Shown: one piece after another, positions 42,562 to 55,660 of the stretch
Layout of the letters: each line of letters opens with the position of its first letter
How positions within the stretch are numbered: the first letter of the stretch is position 1
Source: Glandiceps talaboti
Lineage: Eukaryota; Hemichordata; Enteropneusta; Spengelidae
Length of the DNA: 64,000 bases
Assembly (NCBI RefSeq): GCF_964340395.1
Contig: NC_135569.1
Coordinates: 16,711,019-16,775,018 of the forward strand
Direction: 5' to 3'
Made by a program: the position numbers and the translations under genes
Notes under the pieces: generated by a model
Databases searched by the model: none
What the model was told of the DNA's origin: nothing
Seen by the model: the letters and a program-made list of their open reading frames with translations, nothing else

Positions 42562-44555
42562 GTAAGTTTATTTATGTAACATTCTGAAATACTTCACTTT
42601 ACTTTTTTTTTGTAGCATAGTATTACATTACATAGAGACGCTCATTAGACAAAAGTTTATGATCTGTAATCATTTTAATATTTCATATCATTCATAGAAT
42701 ATTCGCATAAGTCAAAATTATACAATTTTGTATGATCATGACCTTGCGTGACACATTAGTCGGTTTTTTGAGGACATATTTGTCGGGTTTTTTTATGGTA
42801 TTTGGTAAATTGGCTACAAACTAACTTCACAATTGCATGTCAAAACTACGAGAGTCGATCTAAGTATGGTACTTCCATTGACCTCACTGTACTAACAACA
42901 AGTACATGATTTCTCATGTTCAAAATAGATTTTCAATGATTTTCTATCCCTACCCTTTGAAAATATGAATGGCTAAAGCTGTTTGATGATGTATCTAATC
43001 TTGCCCTATTTACGAAATCTAACTGTATTTGCCAAAAACAATTGGCCTAGACTTGTTGCGACAGCAGTCGCCAACTTACAATCACACGATATGTACTCCA
43101 ACGAGGTGTGCCGAAGATGTGCGTACTACTGTGAAGTAGTGATATACCAATCGATTCAAGTTTCTGTGTGGTGGTAAATTTGTTTGTTAACAATGTCTGT
43201 TGATATCAATTTCTTTGAGTGTTCAGCGTAGCATTGTGGCATGCAATCATCACTGATGAAATCGACACAGTGTAGTTAGTATCTATTGTTTTTCGACTAC
43301 CTAGCCTAGTTATATATCATCCCATTCTGGTAGAGGTTTGACACATCTCATGTGTGAATGGTTTTCTACACTATATAATCTCGAGTGTGCCATATTGATA
43401 ATCTAAACATTTACTCGAGGGTCTTACAATGTCAGAATGCCAAATACATTTGAGGTGTTGTTTAGTTCTTTCAAAACACTACAAATATGCGAAAAACGTC
43501 ATAATTCACATTTTTCCATCATTTTTTTAAAAAGCTTTGGCGCTACTTTGTTAATCATGGCAATGGAGTGCAACATTTTTTGGTTGATAAAACATGATTT
43601 AAAAAAACTTCTGGTCTTTTGACATAGCATGGAGAGTTAAATTTGTGAACATGGTGACTCTATTCAGTCAAAATGACAGGGTTGAGTAGGCAAGTGGATA
43701 AAACTTTGAGAAATAGACCGTGGTTTATAGGTGGATGTACCAGGTTACAGAACACCTGGTGTTTAAGTATGCAGTGAATATATCATTAGAAAACCACTCT
43801 GCTAACAAAATTGTGTTCCCAGCCCGACCTGTCTTAGAATTAAACCAATTAATATATACTCAGACAATTTGACAACCTGTATGATATTATATGCATATCA
43901 GTTATTTCCCCGTTTATGGCCAAAACAAATCTCTTCTTACGTCAACAGTGCTCAAACTGAAGTTACATTACCAAAACTTCATCCTGGACTATTTTGCATC
44001 TGAGGCTTTCAAAAATCCTTATTGTGTAATCCTGCGTCAAAAACATGTATTGGAAAAACAGTTCACAGGAATTTATAATACTGGCAATAATATACTACAT
44101 TTTATTTGCCACCAATTGAGTATAACATTCACAATTTACTGGGAAGTGTGGTTTCTTTACAATGATGAAGGGAAACACATCGTGTGTGCCTCATGTCTAT
44201 AATGTATGTATACTTTGTGACTGTCTAGTAACTACATCTTGCTGTCCATGAATTTGTGTTTTTTGGGGACAATAAGTGCTCCATACAATCGATACTCAAA
44301 GAATATGTGTAGTGGTGTGGCTTACAATCACCATCACTAAAGGTATAGGATACTTCTGATAATGTTTGATGAACTTCAGGTTTAAGTTTTCATAATTCCA
44401 CTACAAATTTGGGGTACTTAACATAATGTAGCAAGTCCACGTTAGTGGCATAATTCCACAAACACAAATCAACAACAAAAGTCGCAAATTAATGCAAGAT
44501 TGGAAAAATCATGATGAGAACCTTGACTCATTCTGTTGTGAACTTACAACAGTTT
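42562..44555. other. Intron remnant then unassigned sequence
   Basis: 42562-42745 is the intron shared with 37757-37940 (about 90% alike by eye). Beyond it no gene or repeat family is recognised. A 103-codon + frame at 43891-44202 has no domain signature and no link to other exons. Confidence 0.45.
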
Positions 44556-45180
44556 ATATAGCGTGTGGTGTCTAGTTTGGAAATTGTTCAAAGGAAAATG
44601 ATTGCCTCACAGGTGTATGATTTGGGTAAAAAAATGTGGGTTTTTTTATTTAGAAAAAATAAAAATGTAAACCTACTGGGGGCAGATCAGTCTGAAATTG
44701 GGTGGAAACTTTCTTTGAGGGGTTTATAGTAAAAAGAATTTCATTACATGATGCTCCTAATAGTGATATGCAAATTAGGTATACAAATATGAACTATTTG
44801 GTCAAAAATCTTTAATTCCGAAAGGACTTTGCTGATTTGTCTGTAATTTCACAGGGATGTTTCTTGGAATGTACAGATCAGTGGATATTAATCACATGAT
44901 GATGCCATGAGTGATATGCAGATTATGGTTAAATACATAAATAAATAAACATTCAAAAAATGTATGTAAATGGGACTATTAAACAGCAAGACCACGCCTA
45001 TAGCAACAGTCAAATGATCACATGTATTGCAAAGATATTATCAGAGATTCATAGGCAGGTGAATGAACATTCAAAAAATGTATGCAAATATGTCTAGCAA
45101 CATGACCACTCCCATACCAACAGTTAAATGATTGTGTATATTGCAAATGTAACAACAGGGCTGGGTGGATAGGTAACTGT
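44556..45180 (+). mobile_element. Q-family fragment
   Basis: Core blocks ('GTGTCTAGTTTGGAAATTG', 'ATATGCAAATTAGG') and two ~110 bp tandem units with 'GCAACAGTCAAATGATCACA' are present. The 5' end, microsatellite and 3' hairpin end are absent. Confidence 0.65.
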
Positions 45181-46479
45181 GATGACTTCTATTCATTATC
45201 TGTACCAAAAGTGGCATCTTGACCTTATTTGAACCATAAATCGTACAGATTCAAATTTGATGTGTAGTTAGGAAATTACTTAGACTTGGATGTAACACAG
45301 TGTGCATACACGTGTGGGTTCTATTGCTGTGAATATATTGGTACAGTACCTGATAGCATCCATAAGGGTTGTAAAATATAAAACTCTTCAGTTTAATTTT
45401 TATTGATTGTAATTTGTTTCATATGACTACTGACAGGCAATGTAGACTCACTGATCTATTTTTTTGTTTTTGTGTGGAGAATGGGTTTATTATGGTTTTT
45501 TTTGTGTGTTCTGAGCAAGTCATAACAATGGGATTACAGCCAAATTATCAAATCCTGAAAAAGAGAAAGAGCAAAAAATTATACCAAAACTGCCAAAAGA
45601 GTGGATAGTGACGATATTATATTTTTGCTCGAACTATAGATAAATATAGTAATTACATGAACTTTGATGTCATTTTTGCCCTGATTGGCATGTATGTAGT
45701 ATAAACAATAGTCACATCATATTTTTCTGTCCAAATAGGAAACTTCACTAACTCATGCATACAGGGCTTGTTGGGTGTTTTTAAATATAATTCTTGATAT
45801 TGCTAGTAAATTTACAAAAAAATAGATATTGATTACATGAGATTCTGTGCTAAAATCTAGCTCTATTTTCTCCGAAATTATGTCAATATTGGTACAGTGC
45901 ACTAGCGAAGTTGGCAGCCATGTTGATTATTGCAAGTGTGAACTATAGTGATTTCAATCTGCCATTTGTCATGGAATTATGCCTTGAAACAACAAAAATC
46001 TAACAAAAACAAGAAATATATGAAGTGAAAGTTCAAGAAATCCAAATATTTAAATATAGTGACCATGATTGTGTAAATAATACAGAGGTAAATTTACCAA
46101 AAATTGAGGTAGCACACATGGAACAGATTATGTGAAAGTCACGAAAACAATATTCTATTCATGTTCAAATTTTACAAAACAATATACTTAACTTCATAAA
46201 AATGACAGTTGATAATCTAAAATGCTGTAACGACTGATAATATTTCTAAAGTGAAAACAAAACAAAACATATCAGGCTCTCCAATGGTCAGTGAGTGGAA
46301 TGCAGGCATCTCAGATTTGAAGGGAAATCTCATTAACATTAAAATTTGTACCCAAGTTAATTAACTGAATAACTTTGCCATAAACACACAAGTTGGGGAC
46401 TTAATATCTTTGGGACTATGTCTTCAATTGTTTGAAATGTTATTGCTATACAAGTCAGAAGAATAAACAGATTTTGATA
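45181..46479. other. Unassigned non-coding sequence
   Basis: No exon, repeat family or RNA gene is recognised. The region is AT-rich with short chance frames only. Confidence 0.4.
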
Positions 46480-48373
46480 CTAAAATAAAGTTACTGTATA
46501 AATAGTATTTCATGTTGTCATGAACAGCTAAAATAAAGTTACTGTATAAATAGTATTTCATATTGTCATAAACAGCTAAAATAAAGTTACTGTATAAATA
46601 GTATTTCATATTGTCATAAACAGCTAAAATAAAGTTACTGTATAAATAGTATTTCATATTGTCATAAACAGCTAAAATAAAGTTACTGTATAAATAGTAT
46701 TTCATATTGTTATGAACAGCTAAAATAAAGTTACTGTACAAATAGTATTTCATAATGTCATAAACAGCTAAAATAAAGTTACTGTATAAATAGTATTTCA
46801 TATTGTCATGAACAGCTAAAATAAAGTTACTGTATAAATAGTATTTCATATTGTCATAAACAGCTAAAATAAAGTTACTGTATAAATAGTATTTCATAAT
46901 GTCATAAACAGCTAAAATAAAGTTACTGTATAAATAGTATTTCATATTGTTATGAACAGCTAAAATAAAGTTACTGTATAAATAGTATTTCATATTGTCA
47001 TAAACAGCTAAAATAAAGTTACTGTATAAATAGTATTTCATATTGTCATAAACAGCTAAAATAAAGTTACTGTATAAATAGTATTTCATATTGTCATAAA
47101 CAGCTAAAATAAAGTTACTGTATAAATAGTATTTCATATTGTCATAAACAGCTAAAATAAAGTTACTGTATAAATAGTATTTCATATTGTCATGAACAGC
47201 TAAAATAAAGTTACTGTATAAATAGTATTTCATATTGTCATAAACAGCTAAAATAAAGTTACTGTATAAATAGTATTTCATAATGTCATAAACAGCTAAA
47301 ATAAAGTTACTGTATAAATAGTATTTCATATTGTCATAAACAGCTAAAATAAAGTTACTGTATAAATAGTATTTCATATTGTCATAAACAGCTAAAATAA
47401 AGTTACTGTATAAATAGTATTTCATATTGTCATGAACAGCTAAAATAAAGTTACTGTATAAATAGTATTTCATATTGTCATAAACAGCTAAAATAAAGTT
47501 ACTGTATAAATAGTATTTCATAATGTCATAAACAGCTAAAATAAAGTTACTGTATAAATAGTATTTCATATTGTCATAAACAGCTAAAATAAAGTTACTG
47601 TATAAATAGTATTTCATAATGTCATAAACAGCTAAAATAAAGTTACTGTATAAATAGTATTTCATAATGTCATAAACAGCTAAAATAAAGTTACTGTACA
47701 AATAGTATTTCATATTGTCATAAACAGCTAAAATAAAGTTACTGTACAAATAGTATTTCATAATGTCATAAACAGCTAAAATAAAGTTACTGTATAAATA
47801 GTATTTCATATTGTCATAAACAGCTATAATAAAGTTACTGTACAAATAGTATTTCATATTGTCATGAACAGCTAAAATAAAGTTACTGTACAAATAGTAT
47901 TTCATATTGTCATAAACAGCTAAAATAAAGTTACTGTATAAATAGTATTTCATAATGTCATAAACAGCTAAAATAAAGTTACTGTACAAATAGTATTTCA
48001 TAATGTCATAAACAGCTAAAAATAAAGTTACTGTATAAATAGTATTTCATAATGTCATAAACAGCTAAAATAAAGTTACTGTATAAAAATAAAGTTACTG
48101 TACAAATAGTATTTCATAATGTCATAAACAGCTAAAATAAAGTTACTGTATGAATAGTATTTCATAATGTCATAAACAGCTAAAATAAAGTTACTGTACA
48201 AATAGTATTTCATAATGTCATAAACAGCTAAAATAAAGTTACTGTACAAATAGTATTTCATATTGTCATGAACAGCTAAAATAAAGTTACTGTATAAATA
48301 GTATTTCATATTGTCATAAACAGCTAAAATAAAGTTACTGTACAAATAGTATTTCATATTGTCATAAACAGCT
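46480..48373. repeat. 48 bp minisatellite, about 39 units
   Basis: The unit starts CTAAAATAAAGTTACTGTAT and continues AAATAGTATTTCATATTGTC then ATAAACAG. Variation is confined to a few positions: TAT/TAC before AAATAG, TATTG/TAATG/TGTTG, and CATA/CATG/TATG before AACAG. Because 48 is divisible by 3 the minus strand stays open for 525 codons with a 16-residue period. One unit near 48075-48096 is disrupted by an internal slip and one near 48018 has an extra A. Most units carry TATAAATAG, a TATA-box-like motif. Variant order suggests a partial five-unit higher-order period. Confidence 0.95.
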
Positions 48374-48805
48374 AGATATGTTTATCTGTCAAAGTAACCC
48401 TATTTGACTGTATTCTTTGGAAATGCATTTGAACATGTACAGAATGAGTACCGTAGTCATTACATATATGATTATACCAGAGGTAATAGAGTTGGAACGT
48501 ACCCATATTATATATATATATATACCGGTATATATAATCTGCAATGAAACTATTTAGATAAAAACTTTGACTTATTCTAAGCACAGATGACTCATGACTG
48601 TAAATTACTTGCATACCAAATATACAGAGAATTATGAACAGCTAAAACTTTGATTCAAGTGGCCAGAATTGCTAATTCAGAACTAGACCAGAGAATAATC
48701 ATTGCCTTTAAAATCTAGCAATCATGCTGGTTTTAAAATCTGTTGTCTCGTCTCATCTGTTATAGAACAGAAAGAACAATTAGCTTTTTAAACAATTATT
48801 CCTTT

Positions 48806-48829
48806 TTAGCACACCTGAACTGATAACAC

Positions 48830-48902
<73 letters not shown>

Positions 48903-49965
48903 AACTCAAAGTAAAACACCGCAGAAAAAATTGCCATGATGTTTGGTTGGTATATTACCTTGGGTGTCTAGTTGGGAAAATGTTGAAATCAAAATGATCT
49001 TACCACTGATGTGTGATTTGTGTCAAAAAATGTGATTTTTGGTCAAAAAAAACTTTAATTCCAAAACTACTTAGCAGATTGGGATGAAATTTGATGGGGA
49101 TGCATGGGGGGGGGGGGGAATAGATGATGAATTATTAAGTGTACAATGATCTCATCAGTGATATGCAAAGTAGGTGTGAAAATGGGAATTTTGGTCAAAA
49201 ATGAGACAGAAATTTGGTACCATGTTTCCAGAAGTGTTATTCTGCAGATTTGGTTTTAAAATTTTTGACGCAGTTGGCCCTAGCGAACATGACCACACCC
49301 TTACCAACAACCAATTCCAGAATATTTTGCTTAAATAACATCATCTGGTTGGTGAGTAAACATTCAAAAATGTATGCAAATATCCCTAGCAACCATGAGT
49401 ATGCCCATAGCAGCAGGCAAAAGATTGTGTGTTTCACAAAGATAACTACAGGGATTCTTAAACAAGTAGACAAAGTTTGGAAAAAGTGTATGGAAATATG
49501 CCTAGCAACAAGACCACACCCTTAGAAACAGCCAAATTATTGCATATATTGCAAAGATAATAGGGATTAATGTTCAAGTGAATAAATATTCAAAAAAATG
49601 TATGTACATTTGCCAAGGAACAAGATCACACCCATAGCAACAGCCAAATGATTATGCATAGTGCAAAGATAACAGGGATTAATAGACAAGTGAGTAAACA
49701 TTCAAAAAATGTATGCAAATATACCTAGCAACAAGACCATGCCAAGTGAATGAACATTTAAAAATGTGTGCAAATATGTCTAGCAATATGTCCACACCCA
49801 TAGAAACAGCCAAATGATTGCATATATTGAAAAGATAACAACAGGGCTGGATAGGCAACTGGATAATCATTCAGCAAGTGAACACCTATACCAAGCATTG
49901 ATGATCATGTTTTTTTTTTTTAATGTACAGTTGTGCTACAATACCATTGGCGCTATTTTGTGAGA
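48806..49965 (+). mobile_element. Q-family element, near full length
   Basis: This is the best reference copy. It starts TTTTTAGCACACCTGAACTG and has a TG microsatellite (48828-48898). Core blocks with 'GGTCAAAAA' and 'ATATGCAAA' follow, then about five ~110 bp units with 'CCCATAGCAACAGCCAAATG'. The 3' end is GTACAGTTGTGCTACAATAC then CATTGGCGCTATTTTG. 5' TAGCACAACTG (here with C for A) and 3' CAGTTGTGCTA are inverted. It is non-coding. Confidence 0.82.
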
Positions 49966-50517
49966 ACATACATGTAATAACTCGTTCAAAGTGTATGAAA
50001 TGTGTTATAGCTTATAGACCCTTCAATCTAGCAATGACCTCCTGGTATAGTGTGTTAGCAAGTCTAATACATGTATGACAATTATCCATACACAGATCAT
50101 CATTAGTTTTGAGTAGATTCTTTGTGTAGCTATACGGTATGTCAACATCAACATGTTCCTGTCCTGTTATCCCATAATATTCTTTACCTTGAAATTCCAA
50201 TTGTTGTTTGGACTGTTGACTCTGGCTGATGTAACAATTGCAATTTATCCAAAGCACTAAGATCTCAACACACGCAACACCTGAACTGATATAATTGAAA
50301 TGAGAAAATGATTGCAAAATGAAACACATAGGCATGCCTTCAATCATAGAATATTTCAGCAATCTCCTGGCAGAGATTAAACATATACTTAACATAACAA
50401 GAAATGAACTACATGTACAACAAATGTATCTTGCAATAATTTCAAAGAAAACTACACAGTTGTAAATAAATGTTCTCCTCAAATACACACACATTATTGA
50501 TAGATAGATACAAAATG

Positions 50518-50586
<69 letters not shown>

Positions 50587-51300
50587 GACATATCTTGGTA
50601 TTTCAATTCTTCATGTAATTTAATACTCATGAAATTCAGTGGCAAACATGTTCAGGAAAAAAAATATTATTTTATAATATTATATCATAACAATTTAGTT
50701 CACATTTACTTTGATCTGCAATGGGATGGATGTTTGAAATGAATGAATGTAACCTGACTTTGAACATACAAACACATTCAAGTATCAGAAATGCATACTT
50801 GACAATCACATACATTTGTGATAACAACTTTTACAATAAATACAATAACAATTTGACAGACTAAATTATATATAAGAAAATCAAGAATACATGGTAGTCT
50901 AATAGCTTCAAAAATCATTTCTGGCTCTTTAGTATTGTACACAATGACAATAACATATGGAAATAAGTAGTGACATATTCATTGATATTTATCTTGATAA
51001 TGTCAAGACAAACCTATAAACTTGATTACACAATAATTTTGGTGATTTGTCTCTCCAATTGACAGCATGAAATTTTATAGCTGAAGGGCATATACACTAG
51101 TCTAGTACTCCTCAAACAATGAAACAGCAAGATATTGAAGGGAAGACCATTAATTAGGATTTGTGTAATATGATCATGGTTTCCATCATTGTTATAAGTT
51201 GGGTGACTGAGTTCTGTGCTTTTCTGAAGAGATTTGTACAGGTTTTAGCTCAACTAAACACTCAGGATCAGTCATACTTATGGCATGATGCAGTGTCTGA
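49966..51300. other. Unassigned sequence with a GATA microsatellite
   Basis: No gene is recognised. A 160-codon minus frame (50494-50012) lacks any recognisable domain, and its codons look like ordinary AT-rich sequence. A (GATA)n tract of ~17 units lies at 50519-50586. Confidence 0.45.
50519..50586. repeat. (GATA)n microsatellite
   Basis: It has about seventeen uninterrupted TAGA/GATA units, with a short satellite piece of the same motif just upstream at 50498-50510. Confidence 0.95.
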
Positions 51301-51390
51301 CCGTGCGTGTGTCTGTGTCTGTGTCTGTGTGTGTGTGTGTGTCTGTGTGTCTGTGTGTCTGTGTGTGTATTGTGTATATGTGTCTGTGTC

Positions 51391-51427
<37 letters not shown>

Positions 51428-53525
51428 ACAACTTAAAAAATCAAAATGATCTTACGAGTGATGTGTGATTTGGGTTAAAAAACTTAAACTCATAAACTGC
51501 TAGACAGGTATAGGTCTGAAATTTGCTGGGAACTTTCTTAAAGGTGTTTAGGTGTTCACAATAATTTGTCCATGACAAGATGATCCCATCAGTGATAGTT
51601 CCAAAGCTACTGCGCAGTTTGGGCTGAAAGTTAATGGGATGCATCTGGGGATGTGTAGATGAAGCTGTATTCATAATGTGATGATCTTAACAGCGATATG
51701 CAAATAAGTCTAACTTGGTGGGAATGTTGCTAGAGGTGATATTCTGCAGTTATTGTTGACCACACCCTTAGCAACAGTGAAATGACGATGCACATTACAA
51801 AGATAACAACAGGGATGGGTAGGTAAGGGATGACATCGAAATCAAACACATCGTAATTACGCGTCATAACGAGCATAGATACGCATAATTTTTTATCGCC
51901 AACACACAATAGTGATTCTCACCTTCCGTGTTTCCAATGATGACATCGTCTTCTATCGTAGTTGATCGTAGTTTGTCATAATTTTTGATCATCAAAGAAA
52001 ACCACGTACTCCAGTCAGTAATGTGCTGATGAAACTAGTACTGTACATGTTTTTATGAGTGCAAGTTCATGGGCGATATTCATTAAAAAAAAACTATAAG
52101 ATACGCACGAAATCAAAGTTTCAATATTCAGTAAATCTTTTCACGAACATGACGGTATGTATTCGAAATTTATTGTGATGGACGCATGGACGTAATATTG
52201 TAACAGTCCTGGGTTAACAGTAAATCTTTGAGGAAGATTATTGTACAATTGTGTGACTTTTAAAGCATCAATTGCAGTTAGACTTTCCTTTTGGTTTTTG
52301 CACGTCGACAAACTAACAATACAACTTACAAGCTCACGCTTGACGGCCATGGTAGGGCCAAGAAATACTGTTGAATTTCCGGGTTGCGGAAGTGCAGTTT
52401 TGACTTTTATATCATCAAATAACGGGATTTGTTTTATATATTCTAAAACAACAACTAATTTTTTGTGTTTCTCAGTACAGTAACATTCCTAAATGATGGG
52501 GTTGAGTTGAGAAATCGCAATGTTCAGCAACACGTGGCGTGATGCATGATGTCGGTAGATAAGCATAGTGATGAAAGTATTCAGTTATTCCTAGCCCGAA
52601 ATTTCGTTATATAAATGACGTTTTTCCTCAAAATTTTGAAGAAACAAAATGTTTTTAGGTGAATTCTAAATCAATCAAATCAAACGACATATTAATGCGA
52701 GACAAGCTTTAGTTTTTAATTTTTTTTTGTGGACAATGTTCAAATTCAACTGACGAATCCTGCGACTCGAATCTAACACGATCAATGCACCGTTCACCAG
52801 CCAGACGAAAATGGTCGACATGTTTGTTGACTAGCCGAGAAGTGCATAAGGAAGTTGTGAGGCAGTCCGAATAAATAGATGTAAAATCCGACGTTTCGAA
52901 TAAAAATTCTTCTTCAAGGTATTTTTAGGCAAGACATATTAGGTAAACATCTGAATATATTTGAAACACTTAGTTGACTAGCCGACTGTATGAATGCCAT
53001 AGAAGGCATCTAATGAATAACATTGAAAAAAGTAAGCGTGAAACTGATTTGCACAGGAAAGAAAATCTTTTTGTTTCCTTATTTTTTTCACGATGAAGAC
53101 TACGCGTAAATGGTCGTAGTTTGGGCTTATGAATAACGGACAATAGGTGTTTACTTTTTATTGTCTACAACCTAAAGTACATGAATATGCGTTGAGACTT
53201 ATGAATATTCACCGTAGTACATCGTAACTACTAGTAGCTACTCGTCTTTACTCGTTACGACGCGTAATTACGATGCTTTTGATTTCGATGTCGCCCCTAA
53301 GTGACTAAAGGTTCATAAAATGTATGCAAATATGCCTAGCAACAGGACCGCACCCATAGCAACAGCTAAGTGATGGTTTATATTGCAATGATGAAAAGTG
53401 GGAAGGGTGGGCAAGTTAATGAAAATTCCAAAAATGAATGCAAATATCCCTAGCACCAAGGCCATGTCCATAGCAACAGCCGAATACATTTGTGCTGCAA
53501 TGCCATTAGCCCTATTTTTGAAATC
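51301..53525 (+). mobile_element. Q-family element interrupted by a Harbinger-like element
   Basis: The TG/TCTG microsatellite is at 51301-51427. Core blocks and the first tandem unit run to 51826. The tandem units resume after the insertion at 53298 and end in TTGTGCTGCAATGCCATTAG CCC near 53490-53515. The flanks join as GGTAAGTGACTAAAGGTTCA, consistent with a Q unit. Confidence 0.72.
51827..53297. mobile_element. Harbinger-like non-autonomous element, 1.47 kb
   Basis: Terminal inverted repeats of about 47 bp start GGGATGACATCGAAATCAAA on the left and GGGGCGACATCGAAATCAAA on the right (complement), with ATCGTAATTACGCGTC further in. TAA flanks both ends (51824-51826, 53298-53300). GGG-starting TIRs with a TAA/TWA duplication fit PIF/Harbinger. 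No transposase or Myb-like protein is encoded. The left interior contains a minus-strand frame beginning MAVKRELVSCIVSLSTCK (52350-52141), discussed in findings. Confidence 0.83.
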
Positions 53526-53820
53526 TACCTGCGCCGGCAGAATTAATTAACTTTTCACCACTCGCAAGTGGTGTATTTTGCCACTTGCTACTCGCAACTT
53601 TCACTCGCATCATGCATATTTTGTACTTTGTACCTGGATAATTTGAGCCCTGGAAGTACCCAAGCTTGTATTTATGGGAGTCGACAGGTTGGCCAGACGA
53701 GTGTAAGCCTAGCAACACCATGAGGGGGGCGATACAGCACATGGCTGGTAATGATTCTCTCTGTGCAACCCTCGGAACCGCGACATTTTTTTAAGAGTCA
53801 GAAGCCCAGCACACATTCTC
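53526..53820 (+). repeat. CACTCGCAA-type repeat, single copy in + orientation
   Basis: It begins TTTGAAATCTACCTGCGCCG and runs through CACTCGCAAG motifs, then CATGCATATTTTGTACTTTG and CCATGAGG. About 270 bp match the inverse of 59586-59850. It lies directly at the 3' end of a Q element. Confidence 0.7.
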
Positions 53821-54230
53821 ATTGAGACCTCAGAGGTATCAAGGTTTAACATTGTTGGGAGGGAAGTGGGTAATAAAGATTTTGAAGTAATCTGTAATCA
53901 GTAAAGTAAAGGCAGCAATTAATGGTAGGTGATTAGTGAGGTTATTACAATAGGCTTCTGTTAGTCTGTTATTCTGCAGTAAATATGTAAATGAGTTATG
54001 CTGTGTGCTGCAGTCACGCCACATCATCTGCGACGGTCTCTGCTTCCACCATATGTGTATTAACGCCACATCATCTGCGACGGTCTCTGCTGCCACCATA
54101 TGTATATTATCTTGGATTTGGTTCGTATTGCCACTGCCTCTTCATTATAACGGCCACCATTTTATCAAGTCATGCCTTCAGTACTGTATAGCGCTGCCAC
54201 CTTTAGCACTGCCACATTGATGAATATTGG
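53821..54230. other. Unassigned sequence with a small tandem duplication
   Basis: CGCCACATCATCTGCGACGG followed by TCTCTGCT and CCACCATATGT occurs twice, at about 54017 and 54064 (47 bp period). No gene is recognised. Confidence 0.55.
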
Positions 54231-55660
54231 AAAGAATGTCATCAGCATCTCTATTGTCTAAAGTGAATACCAACATATGGAACAAACTCAAGAATCTGAA
54301 TATATGCAAGACCCCGGATACCAAGAGAGGCTGTACTGCCGGCAGACTGAAGCAACATATCCTATTGAAATGATCATCTGTTAAAGAACTATCAACCGAC
54401 TGATTCTGTATCAGTTATGACTGTCTTGTCAAGATTCCTGTCACTCAAAGCCTTAAACGTAAAACAACTGTTACAGAAACATTATTGATGAGTACTTAAT
54501 TCAGTTGACTTGTTCTCCATGTCTGTAGAACTTATGGAGGTTCGTATAAAAACTCTATCAAAAACCAGTTACTGACTCAGTTAAATATGTGGAACTTATG
54601 GAGGTTCGTATAAAAACTCAATTGTCGTATGTCATATTTGTTGTCTACCATCCTCCGCCAAACAAATCTAATGGTTATACCATTGATCATATTATCACCC
54701 ATGTAGATGATACTACCGTTGCTGACGCTCAAGTGGAACCAGTCTACACCATGTCAAATCACTTTCTATCAATCATCCCTACCTCTACAGAGACACTCGA
54801 AAATGTATAAGCATGAGATTGTTTCAAAGGTTTCTCTGCTAATTATTTGCATCTGACTTCATATCCCGTTGTACTCAAACACTGGAAAATGTTGATTATC
54901 ACCCAAACTTGACTCAGTCTATCATATTCTTCATGATACACATGATTATCATGCTCCTCTGCGGAAACGATTGGTTCCTAACATTACTGATTACTGATTC
55001 CATCATCGAGGAAAGCAAGGATGGAAGCTGAGAGAGCCTGGAGAAAATCTGAACTGGAAATGCATGCCAAATATACAGAGAACTTCAAACAAATGTGCAA
55101 AAAGTTAAAGCTGCCAAGAAAAGTTACTATGCCAGCCTGGTTGAAAACTGCTGGAGTTCAGAAAAAGCTCTTCACTGGACTTCATGGACATACAAAAACT
55201 CATACATTACCCGATCATAATGACTCTGTTGAACTTGGAGATTGGTTTGCCCAGTTTTTCTATGCCGATGACTCTAATTTGTAGATGTCTTTCCCCCTTA
55301 CAAATTACGATGATACACTTAGAAATCTTGAATCATGTATTTCCAATGTCAGAGCTTGGATGTCTTCAAATTTTCTTTGCCTTAATGACAGATAAAACTG
55401 AATTTGTTATTTTTTCTGGAAATTATGACCCTGCTTACAATGGCACACAAAATATTCGTTTTGGTGATGCGTTGATTTCTGCCCAGTGTCAGGCAAAGAG
55501 CCTTGTAGCCAGCCTTGATTCTTGTCTCTCTATGAATTAAGCCTCATGTTAGCCAGATTTATTGTTCTTCTATGTTTCATATTCGCCATGTTACTCCTGT
55601 ACGTATGGGGAGTAAACAAATCAATATATTACTGCCTAACTCAAACTTCTGTACATAGAG
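54231..55660 (+). pseudogene. CR1-like LINE, heavily deleted
   Basis: Parts occur in order on the + strand. NIWNKLKNLNICK and RGCTAGRLKQHI (about 54270-54360) resemble the N-terminal leader of CR1-like ORF2. VVYHPPPNKSNGYTIDHI (about 54640-54700) is an endonuclease remnant. From 55021, EAERAWRKSELEMHAKYTEN and KKLFTGLHGHTKTHTLPDHN form the linker to RT. FYADDSNL is the RT catalytic box, and LRNLESCISNVRAWMSSNFL then DKTEFVIFSGNYDP forms the thumb region. Between linker and YADD nearly all of the RT palm is missing, so an internal deletion joined them. Several frames are needed, so the copy is dead. Confidence 0.8.

Noticed and set aside
46424-48001. 525-codon minus-strand open frame with a 16-residue repeat
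   Set aside because: It is produced by a 48 bp minisatellite (multiple of three, no stop in the unit). There is no start context, codon signal or domain. Adjacent units are disrupted by small slips that would break it.
46480-48373. CRISPR-like appearance of evenly spaced repeats
   Set aside because: Units abut with no unique spacers, the DNA is eukaryotic, and there are no cas genes.
50012-50494. 160-codon minus frame as a possible gene
   Set aside because: No recognisable domain, Ser/Cys/Ile-rich composition typical of AT-rich chance frames, and no supporting exons nearby.
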